Both the position numbers and the translations under genes were made by a program. A stretch of 64,000 nucleotides of DNA from Promineifilum sp019695075 (GTDB lineage: Bacteria > Chloroflexota > Anaerolineae > Promineifilales > Promineifilaceae): the NCBI GenBank assembly GCA_026129185.1, contig JAHCIO010000016.1, forward strand, positions 1 to 64,000, written 5' to 3'. Below are positions 56,551 to 64,000 of the stretch, piece after piece. How positions within the stretch are numbered: position 1 is the stretch's first letter; each line of letters starts with the position of its first letter. The notes under the pieces were generated by a model that saw nothing but the letters and a program-made list of their open reading frames with translations, did not search any database and was not told the DNA's origin.

Positions 56551-58139
56551 GACGCTCTCCCGATGGGTGAATCGCTTTCTCCCAGCGCAAATACCCGCGC
56601 AAAGTAGCCCTCCACCAACTCGTCCAGTTCCGCGCGCACATCGTCCGACAGGTCAATGCCCGCCAGCCGTTGGGCCAGGCGCTGCTTAAAGTCCAGTTGC
56701 ATGTGGCGGTAGATCTGGATGCGCTGCGCCTGGGGCGACCCGGCCCCGTGCATCGATTCGGTCAGATAGCCCACGGCATTGCGGCCGAGGGTCATGTTCT
56801 CCACCAGCCGCAGGATGCGCAGGCGGTGCTCCGTGGGCACGCCGGCGCGGCCGCGCAGGTACTTCTCCAGCAGCGGCCCCAGTTCCTCATCGCGGTAGTC
56901 GGCTTCCGAGGGCATGGTGACCATCAGCCCCCCGGCAATGTCTTGGGCCAGGCGGCTGATCTCATACGGGAAGCGGGTCACGTGGTGCTTGCACACGTTG
57001 CCCAGCATGTCGTCGCACAGGTATGCGCCGGAGGCCAACGGGATGCTCTGATGGGACGAGGCGATGCCCGTGGCGTAGATGGTCTCGTTCAGGTGGGTCA
57101 TCTCCACCAGCTTGTCGCGGATGTGGGAGGCATTGGCTACGCCGTTGTAGTCGGCCGCCGTGGCCGCCGCGCCGATGAGCACATCGCCCACGCCGCTCTT
57201 GCAGACGTAGCTGCGGCGGTGGTAGCAGGTGAAGCGTTCGACCAGCATGGCGGCGAACTCGGTCTCGCCGTCCATGAAGATCAGCTCGTTGGGGATGAAC
57301 ACGTCATCGAAGATGACCAGCGCTTCCTGCCCGCCGTAGTTGGCGTTGCCCGCGTCCAGCGTGCCCGGTTCCATGCTGCGCGTGTCACACGATTGCCGCC
57401 CGTAGACGTAGGTGATGCCCGACGCGCTGACGGGAATGGCCCCGACGATGGCGTAATCGTGGTCGGCGGCCGACAGGCGCATCGTCGGCATGACGATCAG
57501 CCAGTGGGAGTTGATGCAGCCGGTCTGATGGGCCTTCGCGCCGCGAATGGTGACGCCCTCGGCCGTGCGGCGGCTGACGTGGACGTACAGGTCGGGGTCG
57601 GCCTGCTGGTGGGGGGCCAGGCTGCGGTCGCCCTTGACATCGGTCATGGCCCCGCCGATGACCACATTGTCGCGCTGCGCCTGGGTCAGAAAGGCCAGCA
57701 GACGCTGGTGATAGGGCGTGCCGTGGCGCTGGTCAATCTCATAGGTGGTCGAGTGCAGGGCGTTGAGCGCGTCCATGCCCACGCAGCGCTGGAAGCAGGT
57801 GCCGGTGAGCTGACCCAGCCGCCGTTGCATCTTGTTTTGCCGCACCAGGTCTTCGGCGCTGGCGGCGATGTGGAGAAAGCGGTTGACGCGCTCGCCGGTA
57901 TAGGGCGAGACGGCCGAGGCCAGCTCCGGGTGCTGCAAGGCCAGGTCATAGGTCTCGGCCACGGCGTTGATCGACGGCCGGATGAGCGGGTGATCGACAG
58001 GCTCGTCGACCAGTTCGCCCAGGACGTATAGTCGCAGATTGCGCCCGCGCAGGCTTTCGATGTAGTCGGCGCCGCTGCGTATCGGCCGTTGCAAGGCCCC
58101 GTGCTCTTGCCGGGCCACAAGCCCATTGTGAAAGTCCAT
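56547..58139 (-). CDS. 4-hydroxybutyryl-CoA dehydratase / vinylacetyl-CoA isomerase-like enzyme
   Basis: 530 residues of the HpaB/AbfD flavoprotein superfamily. Four residues matching the [4Fe-4S] ligands of 4-hydroxybutyryl-CoA dehydratase are present: Cys115 and Cys119 in TGTCFQRCVGMDA, His307 and Cys313 in TCYHRRSYVCKSG. These are absent from the 4-hydroxyphenylacetate hydroxylases, so an AbfD-type radical dehydratase is favoured. From memory of the Clostridium enzyme the His-Cys spacing is seven; here it is six. ATG 58139 follows AGGAG and a TACAAT box at 58221-58216. Such enzymes act in 4-aminobutyrate fermentation or the 4-hydroxybutyrate cycles, but no partner gene is nearby. The stop overlaps the next gene. 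Confidence 0.8.
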   Translation of the reverse strand: MDFHNGLVARQEHGALQRPIRSGADYIESLRGRNLRLYVLGELVDEPVDHPLIRPSINAVAETYDLALQHPELASAVSPYTGERVNRFLHIAASAEDLVRQNKMQRRLGQLTGTCFQRCVGMDALNALHSTTYEIDQRHGTPYHQRLLAFLTQAQRDNVVIGGAMTDVKGDRSLAPHQQADPDLYVHVSRRTAEGVTIRGAKAHQTGCINSHWLIVMPTMRLSAADHDYAIVGAIPVSASGITYVYGRQSCDTRSMEPGTLDAGNANYGGQEALVIFDDVFIPNELIFMDGETEFAAMLVERFTCYHRRSYVCKSGVGDVLIGAAATAADYNGVANASHIRDKLVEMTHLNETIYATGIASSHQSIPLASGAYLCDDMLGNVCKHHVTRFPYEISRLAQDIAGGLMVTMPSEADYRDEELGPLLEKYLRGRAGVPTEHRLRILRLVENMTLGRNAVGYLTESMHGAGSPQAQRIQIYRHMQLDFKQRLAQRLAGIDLSDDVRAELDELVEGYFARVFALGESDSPIGRAS

Positions 58140-58300
58140 GATGCACTCCTGTGTCCGCCGGAGACGGAGTCGCTCAATTGGCCGCCGGGTCCGCGCGGGC
58201 AACGGTAGGGGCGGTATTGTAGCGTCGTGGGCCGGCGACGGCGAACGCGCATCTGAGGATGCGCACTCCGTAGGAGGCGGGCAACTTCCCAGGGGCTTAT

Positions 58301-58329
58301 TTGAGAGAAGGAGTGCGGCGACCTATACT
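58301..58329 (+). promoter_or_regulatory. Promoter of the DinB gene
   Basis: TTGAGA (58301-58306), 17-base spacer, TATACT (58324-58329). It places the transcription start near 58336 and supports translation from ATG 58424. Confidence 0.6.
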
Positions 58330-58423
58330 TCAAGCCGTAGCCGCCATTGCTGACGATGAGTATGGCGTTGATCTTGATGAGCAAATCCATAGCTGGCCCC
58401 AGGTGAACGGAGAAAACAAACGG

Positions 58424-58975
58424 ATGTTGCTAAAGCAAGTGTTAGACGGCTGGCAAGGTTACCAGATCAGCCTGGTGCATGCCATCGCTCCGCTCTCGCC
58501 GGAGCAACTGCGTTGGCGGCCGGCGCCGGGCCTCAACTCGGTTGGCGAAGTGGCGCGTCATATCAGCCTCGGCCGCGTCGTGTGGTTCGCGCGGATGGAC
58601 GCGCCCGGCGCGGCGGAAGTGGCCGCCCAGATCGACGTCTGGGAACAGGACAGCGACGGCAACCGCTACATCGTAGAGCAGGCGCTGGATATTGCCGGCG
58701 ATGCGGCCGAGCTGGTGCGTTGGCTGGAAATGAGTTGGGCCATGATCGCCCAGACCTTGTCGGCGTGGGCTGTCGAAGATCTGCAAGTCGTCTACCGCCA
58801 CACTTGGAACGGCGATACCTATGCCATCTCGCGCCAGTGGACGCTATGGCGCATCCTGTCTCACGACATCCACCACGGCGGCGAGCTGTCGCTGATGCTG
58901 GGTCAACAGGGAATCGAAGCGTTCGAACTGGGCGGTCTATTCGGGCACATCATCCTGCCGCCGCTGGCTGATTGA
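58424..58975 (+). CDS. DinB family protein
   Basis: 183 residues, DinB/YfiT-like four-helix bundle putative metalloenzyme. Metal-ligand histidines are visible in NSVGEVARHISLG and in LSHDIHHGGELSLML. Members are DNA-damage-inducible or thiol-transferase-like proteins (mycothiol or bacillithiol S-transferases); the activity here is unknown. ATG 58424 follows GGAG and lies downstream of the mapped promoter; the longer frame from 58301 would start inside the promoter. Confidence 0.85.
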   Translation: MLLKQVLDGWQGYQISLVHAIAPLSPEQLRWRPAPGLNSVGEVARHISLGRVVWFARMDAPGAAEVAAQIDVWEQDSDGNRYIVEQALDIAGDAAELVRWLEMSWAMIAQTLSAWAVEDLQVVYRHTWNGDTYAISRQWTLWRILSHDIHHGGELSLMLGQQGIEAFELGGLFGHIILPPLAD

Positions 58976-59104
58976 CGTAGTGGGCGGGTCAGCCAGGCTG
59001 CGGCTGGGTCGCCCATAGAAATCTTACATCCTCGCCTCTCCAGCCGGGTAAGGCTGTACCGCGCACCCCTGCCTGCGAATGACAAACGATATTATAATCG
59101 GGGC
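58976..59104. other. Intergenic gap before the MerR operators
   Basis: No gene is seen. The right part becomes AT-rich (ATATTATAATCGG near 59090) and carries a TATAAT on the plus strand at about 59093-59098, possibly another promoter. Confidence 0.3.
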
Positions 59105-59135
59105 TTGACTTGGAGTTAACTCCAGGGATTACACT
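59105..59135 (+). promoter_or_regulatory. MerR-type operator-promoter, distal copy
   Basis: TTGACT (59105-59110), 19-base spacer, TACACT (59130-59135). The dyad GGAGTTAACTCC lies in the spacer. The 19-base spacing is the hallmark of promoters activated by MerR-family proteins. Confidence 0.75.
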
Positions 59136-59189
59136 GTAATTGAGATCGTCGGGAAGCCTGAGGATTAACAGATAACGACAAATTGGGGC

Positions 59190-59220
59190 TTGACTTAGAG
59201 CTAACTCCAAGTATTACAAT
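59190..59220 (+). promoter_or_regulatory. MerR-type operator-promoter, proximal copy
   Basis: TTGACT (59190-59195), 19-base spacer with the dyad TAGAGCTAACTCCA, TACAAT (59215-59220). It lies 85 bases after the distal copy and about 20 bases before the merR-type start codon. Confidence 0.82.
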
Positions 59221-59239
59221 CTTCTGTGGAGGTTGAGAC

Positions 59240-59656
59240 ATGAAGATTTCGCACGTGAGCGAACAGTGGGGCATACCGGTGGATACGCTGCGCTACTATG
59301 AGCGCATCGGCTTGCTGCCGGCCGTCAACCGCAGTGAAAGCGGCATCCGCGATTACAGCGAACTCGACCTGCGGCGGGTCGAGTTCATCAAGTGCATGCG
59401 CAATGCTGGGCTGCCCATCGAGGTGCTAAGCCGGTACATGGACCTGGTTCAGCAGGGCGATAGCACGATTGAAGCCCGCAAGGACATCCTGATCCGCCAA
59501 CGAGGGCAGCTGGCCGCCCGAATGGCCGAAATGCAGAAAACGCTCGACCTGCTGAACCACAAGATCGAAGTGTATGAGCAGAAGATCTTGGAGAAGGAGC
59601 AGGTGATTCATCAACTTCAGATGGACGAGTGGGAAAATGAACACTACGCAATCTAA
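59240..59656 (+). CDS. MerR family transcriptional regulator
   Basis: 138 residues. N-terminal MerR winged helix (KISHVSEQWGIPVDTLRYYERIGLLPAVNRSESGIRDYSELDLRRVEFIKCMRNAGLPIEVLSRYM, 2-67) and a long C-terminal coiled coil (about 78-130) for dimerisation. No Cys cluster follows the coil, so it is not a metal sensor of the MerR/CueR type; it resembles the AdhR/YfmP small-molecule or aldehyde-responsive group, whose operators read CTTGACTT-GGAGTTAACTCC, as here. GGAGG precedes the ATG. First gene of an operon with a DMT transporter, an aldo/keto reductase and a cupin. Confidence 0.93.
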   Translation: MKISHVSEQWGIPVDTLRYYERIGLLPAVNRSESGIRDYSELDLRRVEFIKCMRNAGLPIEVLSRYMDLVQQGDSTIEARKDILIRQRGQLAARMAEMQKTLDLLNHKIEVYEQKILEKEQVIHQLQMDEWENEHYAI

Positions 59657-60611
59657 CTTCCGCGGTGTCGCCTACCTTATCCTGGCCCTGTTCATCATGT
59701 CTTTGCAGGGCGTGGCCGTGAAATTCATCGGCGGCGACTACTCCATCATGGAGATCGTTCTGTTGCGCAGCGTTGTCGCCCTGCCCGCGGCCGTCGTCCT
59801 ATACCGCCTTGAAGGGCAGCGCGGCCTGCCCACCACCAAGCGGCCCGGACTCGAATACCTGCGCGGCTTGTGCCTTTTCATCTCCTACACCACGGCCTTT
59901 ATGGGCCTGGCGAGTTTGCCGCTGGGTGAGTACGAAGCCATCCGCTTTTCGGCCCCGCTGATGATCACCGTCCTGTCGGTGGTCATGCTGAGCGAGAAGG
60001 TGGGGTTCCATCGTTGGCTGGCGCTGGCCGTCGGCTTTGCCGGGGTGCTGTTCATGGTGCGCCCCGGTTCGGCCAGCTTCAACCTGGGGTCGGTCTTCGT
60101 CCTGGTCGCCATGCTGTTTTACGCGCTCAGTGTCATCCTGACGCGCAAACTTCAAGCCACCGATAGCAGCGCGACGATGGGCTACTACAGCACGATTCTT
60201 TACCTTGTCGCCGCACTGGTGCTGTCGCCGCTGGTGCTGCTGGTCGGCGAAATGCCGGACGCCCAGCCGGGCATCGCTTTCCTCTTCCGGGGCTGGGCCA
60301 TGCCAACGCCGTTGGACGCGGCCATCATGGCCGGGCTGGGGCTGATCTGGGTCGCTGGGATGTATTTCGTCGCCCGCGCCTACAGCACGTCGCAGGCCTC
60401 GATGGTGGCTTCTTTTGAATATGTGTCCCTGCCAATCAGTGTGATGTGGGGCTTCCTCCTCTGGCATGAGATGCCGACCTGGACGACCTGGGCGGGGGCC
60501 TGCTTGACGCTGGCCGGTGGGCTGTACATTTTGTATCGCGAGCGGCAGCAGCGATCAAAGGTGATAGTGAAGCAGAGCTTTGTTCTGATGGAAAGCGAAC
60601 AAGCTGTTTGA
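59637..60611 (+). CDS. EamA/DMT-family transporter
   Basis: 324 residues with ten transmembrane helices in two EamA halves (FRGVAYLILALFIMSLQGVAVKFIGGDYS; LRSVVALPAAVVLYRLEG; PTPLDAAIMAGLGLIWVAGMYFVARAYSTSQASMVASFEYVSLPISVMWGFLLWHEMP). A RhaT/S-adenosylmethionine-type permease group; substrate unknown. It overlaps the merR gene by 20 bases, so it is co-translated, and is probably induced by the same signal. Confidence 0.9.
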   Translation: MNTTQSNFRGVAYLILALFIMSLQGVAVKFIGGDYSIMEIVLLRSVVALPAAVVLYRLEGQRGLPTTKRPGLEYLRGLCLFISYTTAFMGLASLPLGEYEAIRFSAPLMITVLSVVMLSEKVGFHRWLALAVGFAGVLFMVRPGSASFNLGSVFVLVAMLFYALSVILTRKLQATDSSATMGYYSTILYLVAALVLSPLVLLVGEMPDAQPGIAFLFRGWAMPTPLDAAIMAGLGLIWVAGMYFVARAYSTSQASMVASFEYVSLPISVMWGFLLWHEMPTWTTWAGACLTLAGGLYILYRERQQRSKVIVKQSFVLMESEQAV

Positions 60612-60629
60612 AATAGGAGAACGAGAGAC

Positions 60630-61598
60630 ATGGCACTACCAACACGCACCCTGGGTAAGAATGGTCTGGAAGTTTCGGCGCTGGGGCTGGGCTGCATGCG
60701 CATGAGCTTCGGCGACACACCCACCGACAAAGAGGAGATGATCACCTTTCTCCATCAGGCGGTGGAGCGGGGCGTCACCTTCTTCGACACGGCCGAGGTC
60801 TACGGCCCCTTCACCAACGAGGAACTGCTGGGCGAAGCGCTGGAACCGTTCAAGGGCCAGGTGATCATCGCCACCAAGTTCGGCTTCAAGCATGGCGAGA
60901 ACGGGCCAAGCCCCCGTACTGGCGTAGACAGCCGCCCTGAGCAGATCCGGCGCGTGGCCGAGGCGTCGCTCCGGCGGCTGCGCGTCGAGGCCATTGACCT
61001 CTTCTACCAGCACCGGCCCGATCCCGACGTACCCATGGAGGACGTGGCCGGCGCGGTGAAGCAGTTGATTGAAGAAGGCAAGGTCAGGCACTTCGGGCTG
61101 TCTGAATCCAACGCCGACCAGATTCGCCGCGCCCACGCGGTGCAGCCGGTGACGGCGCTGCAAAGCGAGTACTCGATCTGGTGGACGGAGATCGAACCCG
61201 AAATCCTGCCCACGCTGGAGGAACTGGACATCGGCCTGGTGCCCTATAGCCCGCTCGGCCGCGGCTACCTGACCGGCAAGGTGGACGAGAGCACCACGTT
61301 CGACAGCACCGACATTCGCAGCCGCAACCCCCGCTTCACCCAGGAGGCGATCAGGGCCAACCGGGCCGTGGTCGAGTTGCTGGAGCGGATCGGCGCGCAG
61401 CATAACGCCACGCCGGCCCAGATCGCTCTGGCCTGGCTGCTGGCCCAGAAGCCGTGGATTGCGCCCATTCCGGGAACCCGCAGCCTGCGCCGGCTGGATG
61501 AGAACCTCGGCGCGCTGGATGTTCAATTGACCGCCGCTGATCTCAGCGACATCAAAGAGGTTATGTCCCACATCACTGTCGTCGGCCATCGTTATTAG
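60630..61598 (+). CDS. Aldo/keto reductase
   Basis: 322 residues, NADP(H)-dependent (beta/alpha)8-barrel oxidoreductase. The catalytic tetrad is complete: Asp53 and Tyr58 (FFDTAEVYGP), Lys83 (ATKFGF) and His128 (LFYQHRPDP). Cofactor elements VPYSPLGRGYLTGK and PIPGTRSLRRLDENLGAL. It belongs to the YakC/AKR13-like subgroup. AGGAGA precedes the ATG. In an AdhR-like MerR operon it probably reduces reactive aldehydes; that role is inference from context. Confidence 0.93.
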   Translation: MALPTRTLGKNGLEVSALGLGCMRMSFGDTPTDKEEMITFLHQAVERGVTFFDTAEVYGPFTNEELLGEALEPFKGQVIIATKFGFKHGENGPSPRTGVDSRPEQIRRVAEASLRRLRVEAIDLFYQHRPDPDVPMEDVAGAVKQLIEEGKVRHFGLSESNADQIRRAHAVQPVTALQSEYSIWWTEIEPEILPTLEELDIGLVPYSPLGRGYLTGKVDESTTFDSTDIRSRNPRFTQEAIRANRAVVELLERIGAQHNATPAQIALAWLLAQKPWIAPIPGTRSLRRLDENLGALDVQLTAADLSDIKEVMSHITVVGHRY

Positions 61599-61610
61599 GA
61601 AGGTGCGAAA

Positions 61611-62015
61611 ATGGAAATCAAGAGGAATGGTTCACAACCCTCCGGCAAGGGGGCGGCGGAGTGGTTTACCGGCGCGGTACGCATCGACCCCTTCCATAAT
61701 GCGCCGTCGCCGGCGCGGGTGGGCTGCGCCGCGGTGACGTTCGAGCCGGGCGCGCGGACGGCGTGGCACAGCCACCCGTTGGGCCAGACGCTGGTGGTGA
61801 TCGCCGGCTGCGGCCGGGCGCAGCGCTGGGGCGGGCCGCTGGAGGAGATCAAGCCGGGCGATGTGGTCTGGATTGCTCCGGGCGAGAAGCACTGGCACGG
61901 GGCCGCGCCAACGACGGGCATGACCCACATCGCCATTCAGGAGTACCTGGACGGCGGGGCCGCGCAGTGGATGGAACACGTCAGCGACGAGCAGTACCTT
62001 GGCCAGGGGGACTAG
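61611..62015 (+). CDS. Cupin-domain protein ((R)-mandelonitrile lyase-like group)
   Basis: 134 residues, single cupin barrel. Metal-ligand candidates His53, His55 and Gln59 in AWHSHPLGQTLVV, and His94 in PGEKHWHGAAPT. VGCAAVTFEPGARTAWHSHP is shared with cupin-type mandelonitrile lyases and related small cupins often encoded next to aldo/keto reductases or carboxymuconolactone decarboxylases. Enzymatic activity unproven. Last gene of the merR operon, 12 bases after the reductase, followed by a repeat hairpin. Confidence 0.85.
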   Translation: MEIKRNGSQPSGKGAAEWFTGAVRIDPFHNAPSPARVGCAAVTFEPGARTAWHSHPLGQTLVVIAGCGRAQRWGGPLEEIKPGDVVWIAPGEKHWHGAAPTTGMTHIAIQEYLDGGAAQWMEHVSDEQYLGQGD

Positions 62016-62083
62016 GGGTTAGGTGCTAGGGATTAGGGAAGAACGCTCTTCCCTAGTCCCTGGCACCTAGCCCCTACTCCGCC
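62014..62083. repeat. TAGGTGCTAGGGATTAGGG hairpin
   Basis: The left arm 62020-62042 pairs with 62047-62069 over 23 bases with only two G-T type mismatches, and the loop is ACGC. Member of the GGGATTAGGG repeat family; probably terminates the merR operon. The remaining gap to 62254 contains no gene. Confidence 0.75.
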
Positions 62084-62254
62084 ATAGGGCTAGTCAACGA
62101 CGGCCCCTGAACGGGCCTTCAGAGGGGCACGCGCGTTGTCTGAGCCGGCCTCGGCCGGCGTCGTTGCGTAGCCCGGTTGCCTTTAGGCCCGGGCGGCCTG
62201 GTCGAACAGATCGTTTCACTACTTTGCATACACGCTAGGCAGGAACCGAACGCT

Positions 62255-63853
62255 ATGACCGTAGCTTCTAGCCAGACCCCGACAGTGGCTGTCGCGACAG
62301 CAACTGTCGCGACAGCCTCCGGCCGCGTGGCCGGCGCGATGGATGCCCGGTCGGGCGTCTACGCCTTCAAGGGCGTGCCCTTTGCCGCGCCGCCGGTCGG
62401 CGAGAGCCGCTGGCAGCCGCCGCAACCGCCGCGGCCGTGGTCGGGCGTGCGCCCGGCCGATCGCTTTGGCCCGCGGCCGATGCAACTGCCCGTCTTCGGC
62501 GACATGAACTTCCGTTGCGACGAGATGAGCGAAGACTGCCTCACTCTCAACGTCTGGACGCCCGACCCGTCTCCGGCGGCGCGGCTGCCCGTGCTGGTCT
62601 ACTTCTACGGCGGCGGCTTCATCGCCGGGAACGGTTGCGAGCCGCGCTACGACGGCGGCCGGCTGGCCGGGCGGGGGCTGGTGGTCGTGACGGCCAACTA
62701 CCGGCTGAACGTGTTCGGCTTCCTGGCCCATCCCGAACTGAGCGCCGAGTCCTCCCACGGCCATTCCGGCAACTATGGCTTTCTGGACCAGCACGCGGCC
62801 CTGGTCTGGGTGCGCGACAACATCGCCGCCTTTGGCGGCGACCCCGACCGCGTGACCATCGCCGGCGAGTCGGCCGGGTCTATCTCGGCCAACGCCCACA
62901 TGGTCTCGCCGCTGTCGGCCAAGCTCTTCGTGGCGGTCATTGGCTCCAGCGGCGGGCTGCGCGCCCAGCCGCCGGCCGCGCCGGAGGCCGCCGAACAGAA
63001 TGGGCTGGCCTTTGGGCAACGGATTGGCGCGCCGTCGCTGGCCGCGCTGCGGGCGCTGCCTGCGGACGATCTACTGCGGGCCACCAGCGGGCTGGGCGCC
63101 CACGACTTTCGCGGCGTGCGGGACGGCCACTTCTTTCCCGCCGCGCCGCCGGCCGCGGAGACCGGCTGGCCGGCCGCGCGCGTGCCGCTCATGGTCGGCT
63201 GGAACTCGGCCGAAATGGACTACCGTATGTTACTGGGCAACCGCCAGCCCACGCCGCGCAACTACGCCGCGGCCGTGCGCGGCCTGTATGGCGAGGCGGC
63301 CGGCGACGTGCTGCGGCTCTACCCCGGCGCGACGGCGGCGCAAGTCAGGCAATCGGCCACGGATCTGGCGAGCGACCGGTTCATCGTCTACAGCGCCTGG
63401 AAGTGGGCCGACGACCAGCGCGCCGCCGGCGCGCCACTCTATCGCTATCTGTACGCCCACCCGCGGCCATCGATGACGCCGGAAATGGCCGGCGCGCTGT
63501 CGGGGCTGGCCGGCGGGATCATTGACGCGGCGCAGGCGCACGCCGCCATCGCCCTGCCGCCGCCGGCCGAGGGCGCGGTGCATTCGGCCGATATCGAGTA
63601 CGCGCTGGGCAATCTGGACACCAACCACGTCTATGCCTGGACGGCCGAAGATGCGCAGGTATCGGCGCTGATGCAGAGCTATTACGCCAACTTCATCACG
63701 ACCGGCGACCCCAATGGGCCGGGGCTGCCCGCCTGGCCGCGCAGCGATGGGGGGCCGGAGATGCAATACCTGGTCTGGGACGTGGCCCCACGGGTGGAAG
63801 CGGAACGTCACCGCGAGCGCTATGAGTTGCTCGACCGGTTCTACCGGTCGTGA
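62255..63853 (+). CDS. Type-B carboxylesterase/lipase family protein
   Basis: 532 residues, alpha/beta hydrolase of the carboxylesterase type-B family. FKGVPFAAPPVGESRW (38-53), EDCLTLNVW (93-101), the oxyanion loop YGGGF (118-122), and nucleophile Ser206 in GESAGS. The second catalytic acid is expected in the GWNSAEMDY region and the His in NLDTNHVYAW-type context near the C-terminus. No signal peptide is seen, so it is probably cytosolic. ATG 62255 is chosen because upstream codons to 62177 look non-coding. Two CTGTCGCGACAG palindromes fall within codons 12-22. Confidence 0.87.
   Translation: MTVASSQTPTVAVATATVATASGRVAGAMDARSGVYAFKGVPFAAPPVGESRWQPPQPPRPWSGVRPADRFGPRPMQLPVFGDMNFRCDEMSEDCLTLNVWTPDPSPAARLPVLVYFYGGGFIAGNGCEPRYDGGRLAGRGLVVVTANYRLNVFGFLAHPELSAESSHGHSGNYGFLDQHAALVWVRDNIAAFGGDPDRVTIAGESAGSISANAHMVSPLSAKLFVAVIGSSGGLRAQPPAAPEAAEQNGLAFGQRIGAPSLAALRALPADDLLRATSGLGAHDFRGVRDGHFFPAAPPAAETGWPAARVPLMVGWNSAEMDYRMLLGNRQPTPRNYAAAVRGLYGEAAGDVLRLYPGATAAQVRQSATDLASDRFIVYSAWKWADDQRAAGAPLYRYLYAHPRPSMTPEMAGALSGLAGGIIDAAQAHAAIALPPPAEGAVHSADIEYALGNLDTNHVYAWTAEDAQVSALMQSYYANFITTGDPNGPGLPAWPRSDGGPEMQYLVWDVAPRVEAERHRERYELLDRFYRS
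62287..62320. repeat. Two CTGTCGCGACAG palindromes
   Basis: Perfect 12-bp palindromes separated by only a few bases at the 5' end of the carboxylesterase gene, encoding the repetitive VAVATATVATA. They could be a regulator site or a dispersed octamer-type repeat. Confidence 0.6.
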
Positions 63854-63909
63854 GAAAGCTTCTCGGAATCGCAAGCAGGACGCTGTTGGACTGTTGCTAA
63901 CGAGACGAT

Positions 63910-63935
63910 GTAGGGCGATTTACCAAATCGCCCGA
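63910..63935. repeat. GCGATTTACCAAATCGCC palindrome
   Basis: Single copy of the palindromic family also found at 33300-33372, between the carboxylesterase and the last gene. Confidence 0.75.
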
Positions 63936-63952
63936 CGACATGGAGATCGATC

Positions 63953-64000
63953 ATGCATATTGGACTGCAAATCCCATCGTTCAAGTACCCCGGCGGCACG
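63953..64000 (+). CDS. LLM-class (F420-dependent luciferase-like) oxidoreductase, N-terminal fragment
   Basis: Only the first 16 codons lie in the window: MHIGLQIPSFKYPGGT. This is the typical beginning of F420-dependent LLM-class oxidoreductases (M-x-I/F-G-L-Q-I/T start and first strand of the TIM barrel). TGGAGATC precedes the ATG as a Shine-Dalgarno candidate. The call rests on this short stretch alone. Confidence 0.55.
   Translation, partial: MHIGLQIPSFKYPGGT

Noticed and set aside
56547..58139. 4-hydroxyphenylacetate 3-monooxygenase (HpaB) call
   Set aside because: Same superfamily, but the two Cys pairs/His of the dehydratase Fe-S cluster are present and are not expected in HpaB.
58301..58423. 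Longer DinB frame
   Set aside because: It begins inside the TTGAGA-N17-TATACT promoter.

Overview
The window is GC-rich (about two thirds G+C by eye), densely coded bacterial chromosome. The gene content best fits a filamentous-type Chloroflexota (Anaerolineae/Promineifilum-like). The signs are an Asp23-family gene beside fabG and nusB, CPBP proteases, DUF4352-like and Calx-beta surface proteins, a remnant of an XRE regulator, vegetative promoters of the TANAAT type directly abutting start codons, and many short dispersed palindromic repeats between genes. This assignment is inference. No phage, IS element, plasmid or CRISPR locus is visible.

Layout. 0-1.2 kb: DUF952 protein and a nucleoside phosphorylase. 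1.2-9.5 kb, all leftward: an Hsp70-type ATPase with a gyrase-A-like C-terminal propeller, then (in transcription order) two tandem FmrO/Arm-type 16S rRNA methyltransferases, rsmE, a NUDIX hydrolase, aroE and a YtcJ-type amidohydrolase, the last four tightly coupled. The rRNA enzymes are predicted to act on neighbouring bases of helix 44. 9.5-13.2 kb: a Ca2+-type P-ATPase and a double degenerate NUDIX protein. 13.5-19.6 kb: two neighbouring secreted parallel beta-helix proteins, the second enlarged by an inserted module. 19.7-27.7 kb: 8-oxoguanine deaminase-type amidohydrolase, tRNA-Leu, trigger factor, ClpP, two membrane-anchored surface proteins, a small membrane protein and tRNA-Pro. 27.7-31 kb: CPBP protease, lipoprotein, and a secreted protein built of four ~110-residue repeats.

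31-38.8 kb: an envelope polysaccharide/glycosylation block (flippase, two methyltransferases, GT39, two GT2) ending in an RlmI-type rRNA methyltransferase. 38.9-47.3 kb, leftward: DMT transporter, epoxide-hydrolase-like protein, then a long operon behind a near-perfect promoter: rpmF-fabD-fabG-asp23-nusB, two membrane proteins, a PHP/AlbA_2 protein broken by an apparent frameshift, and a MoaB/MogA protein. 47.4-53.8 kb: deleted XRE regulator, heme o synthase, aspartate-type aminotransferase, an AT-rich gene remnant, an ABC exporter and two coupled hypothetical genes. 53.9-56 kb: PadR regulator with a coupled CPBP protease, DUF4287 and DUF2200. 56-58.1 kb: a 4-hydroxybutyryl-CoA dehydratase-like (AbfD) enzyme with a coupled membrane-anchored protein. 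58.4-64 kb: DinB protein; a MerR-DMT-aldo/keto reductase-cupin operon behind duplicated MerR-type operators; a type-B carboxylesterase; and the first codons of an LLM-class F420-type oxidoreductase.

The most unusual features are the helix-44 methyltransferase cluster, the Hsp70-propeller fusion, and intergenic repeat families that also occur in frame inside protein linkers.
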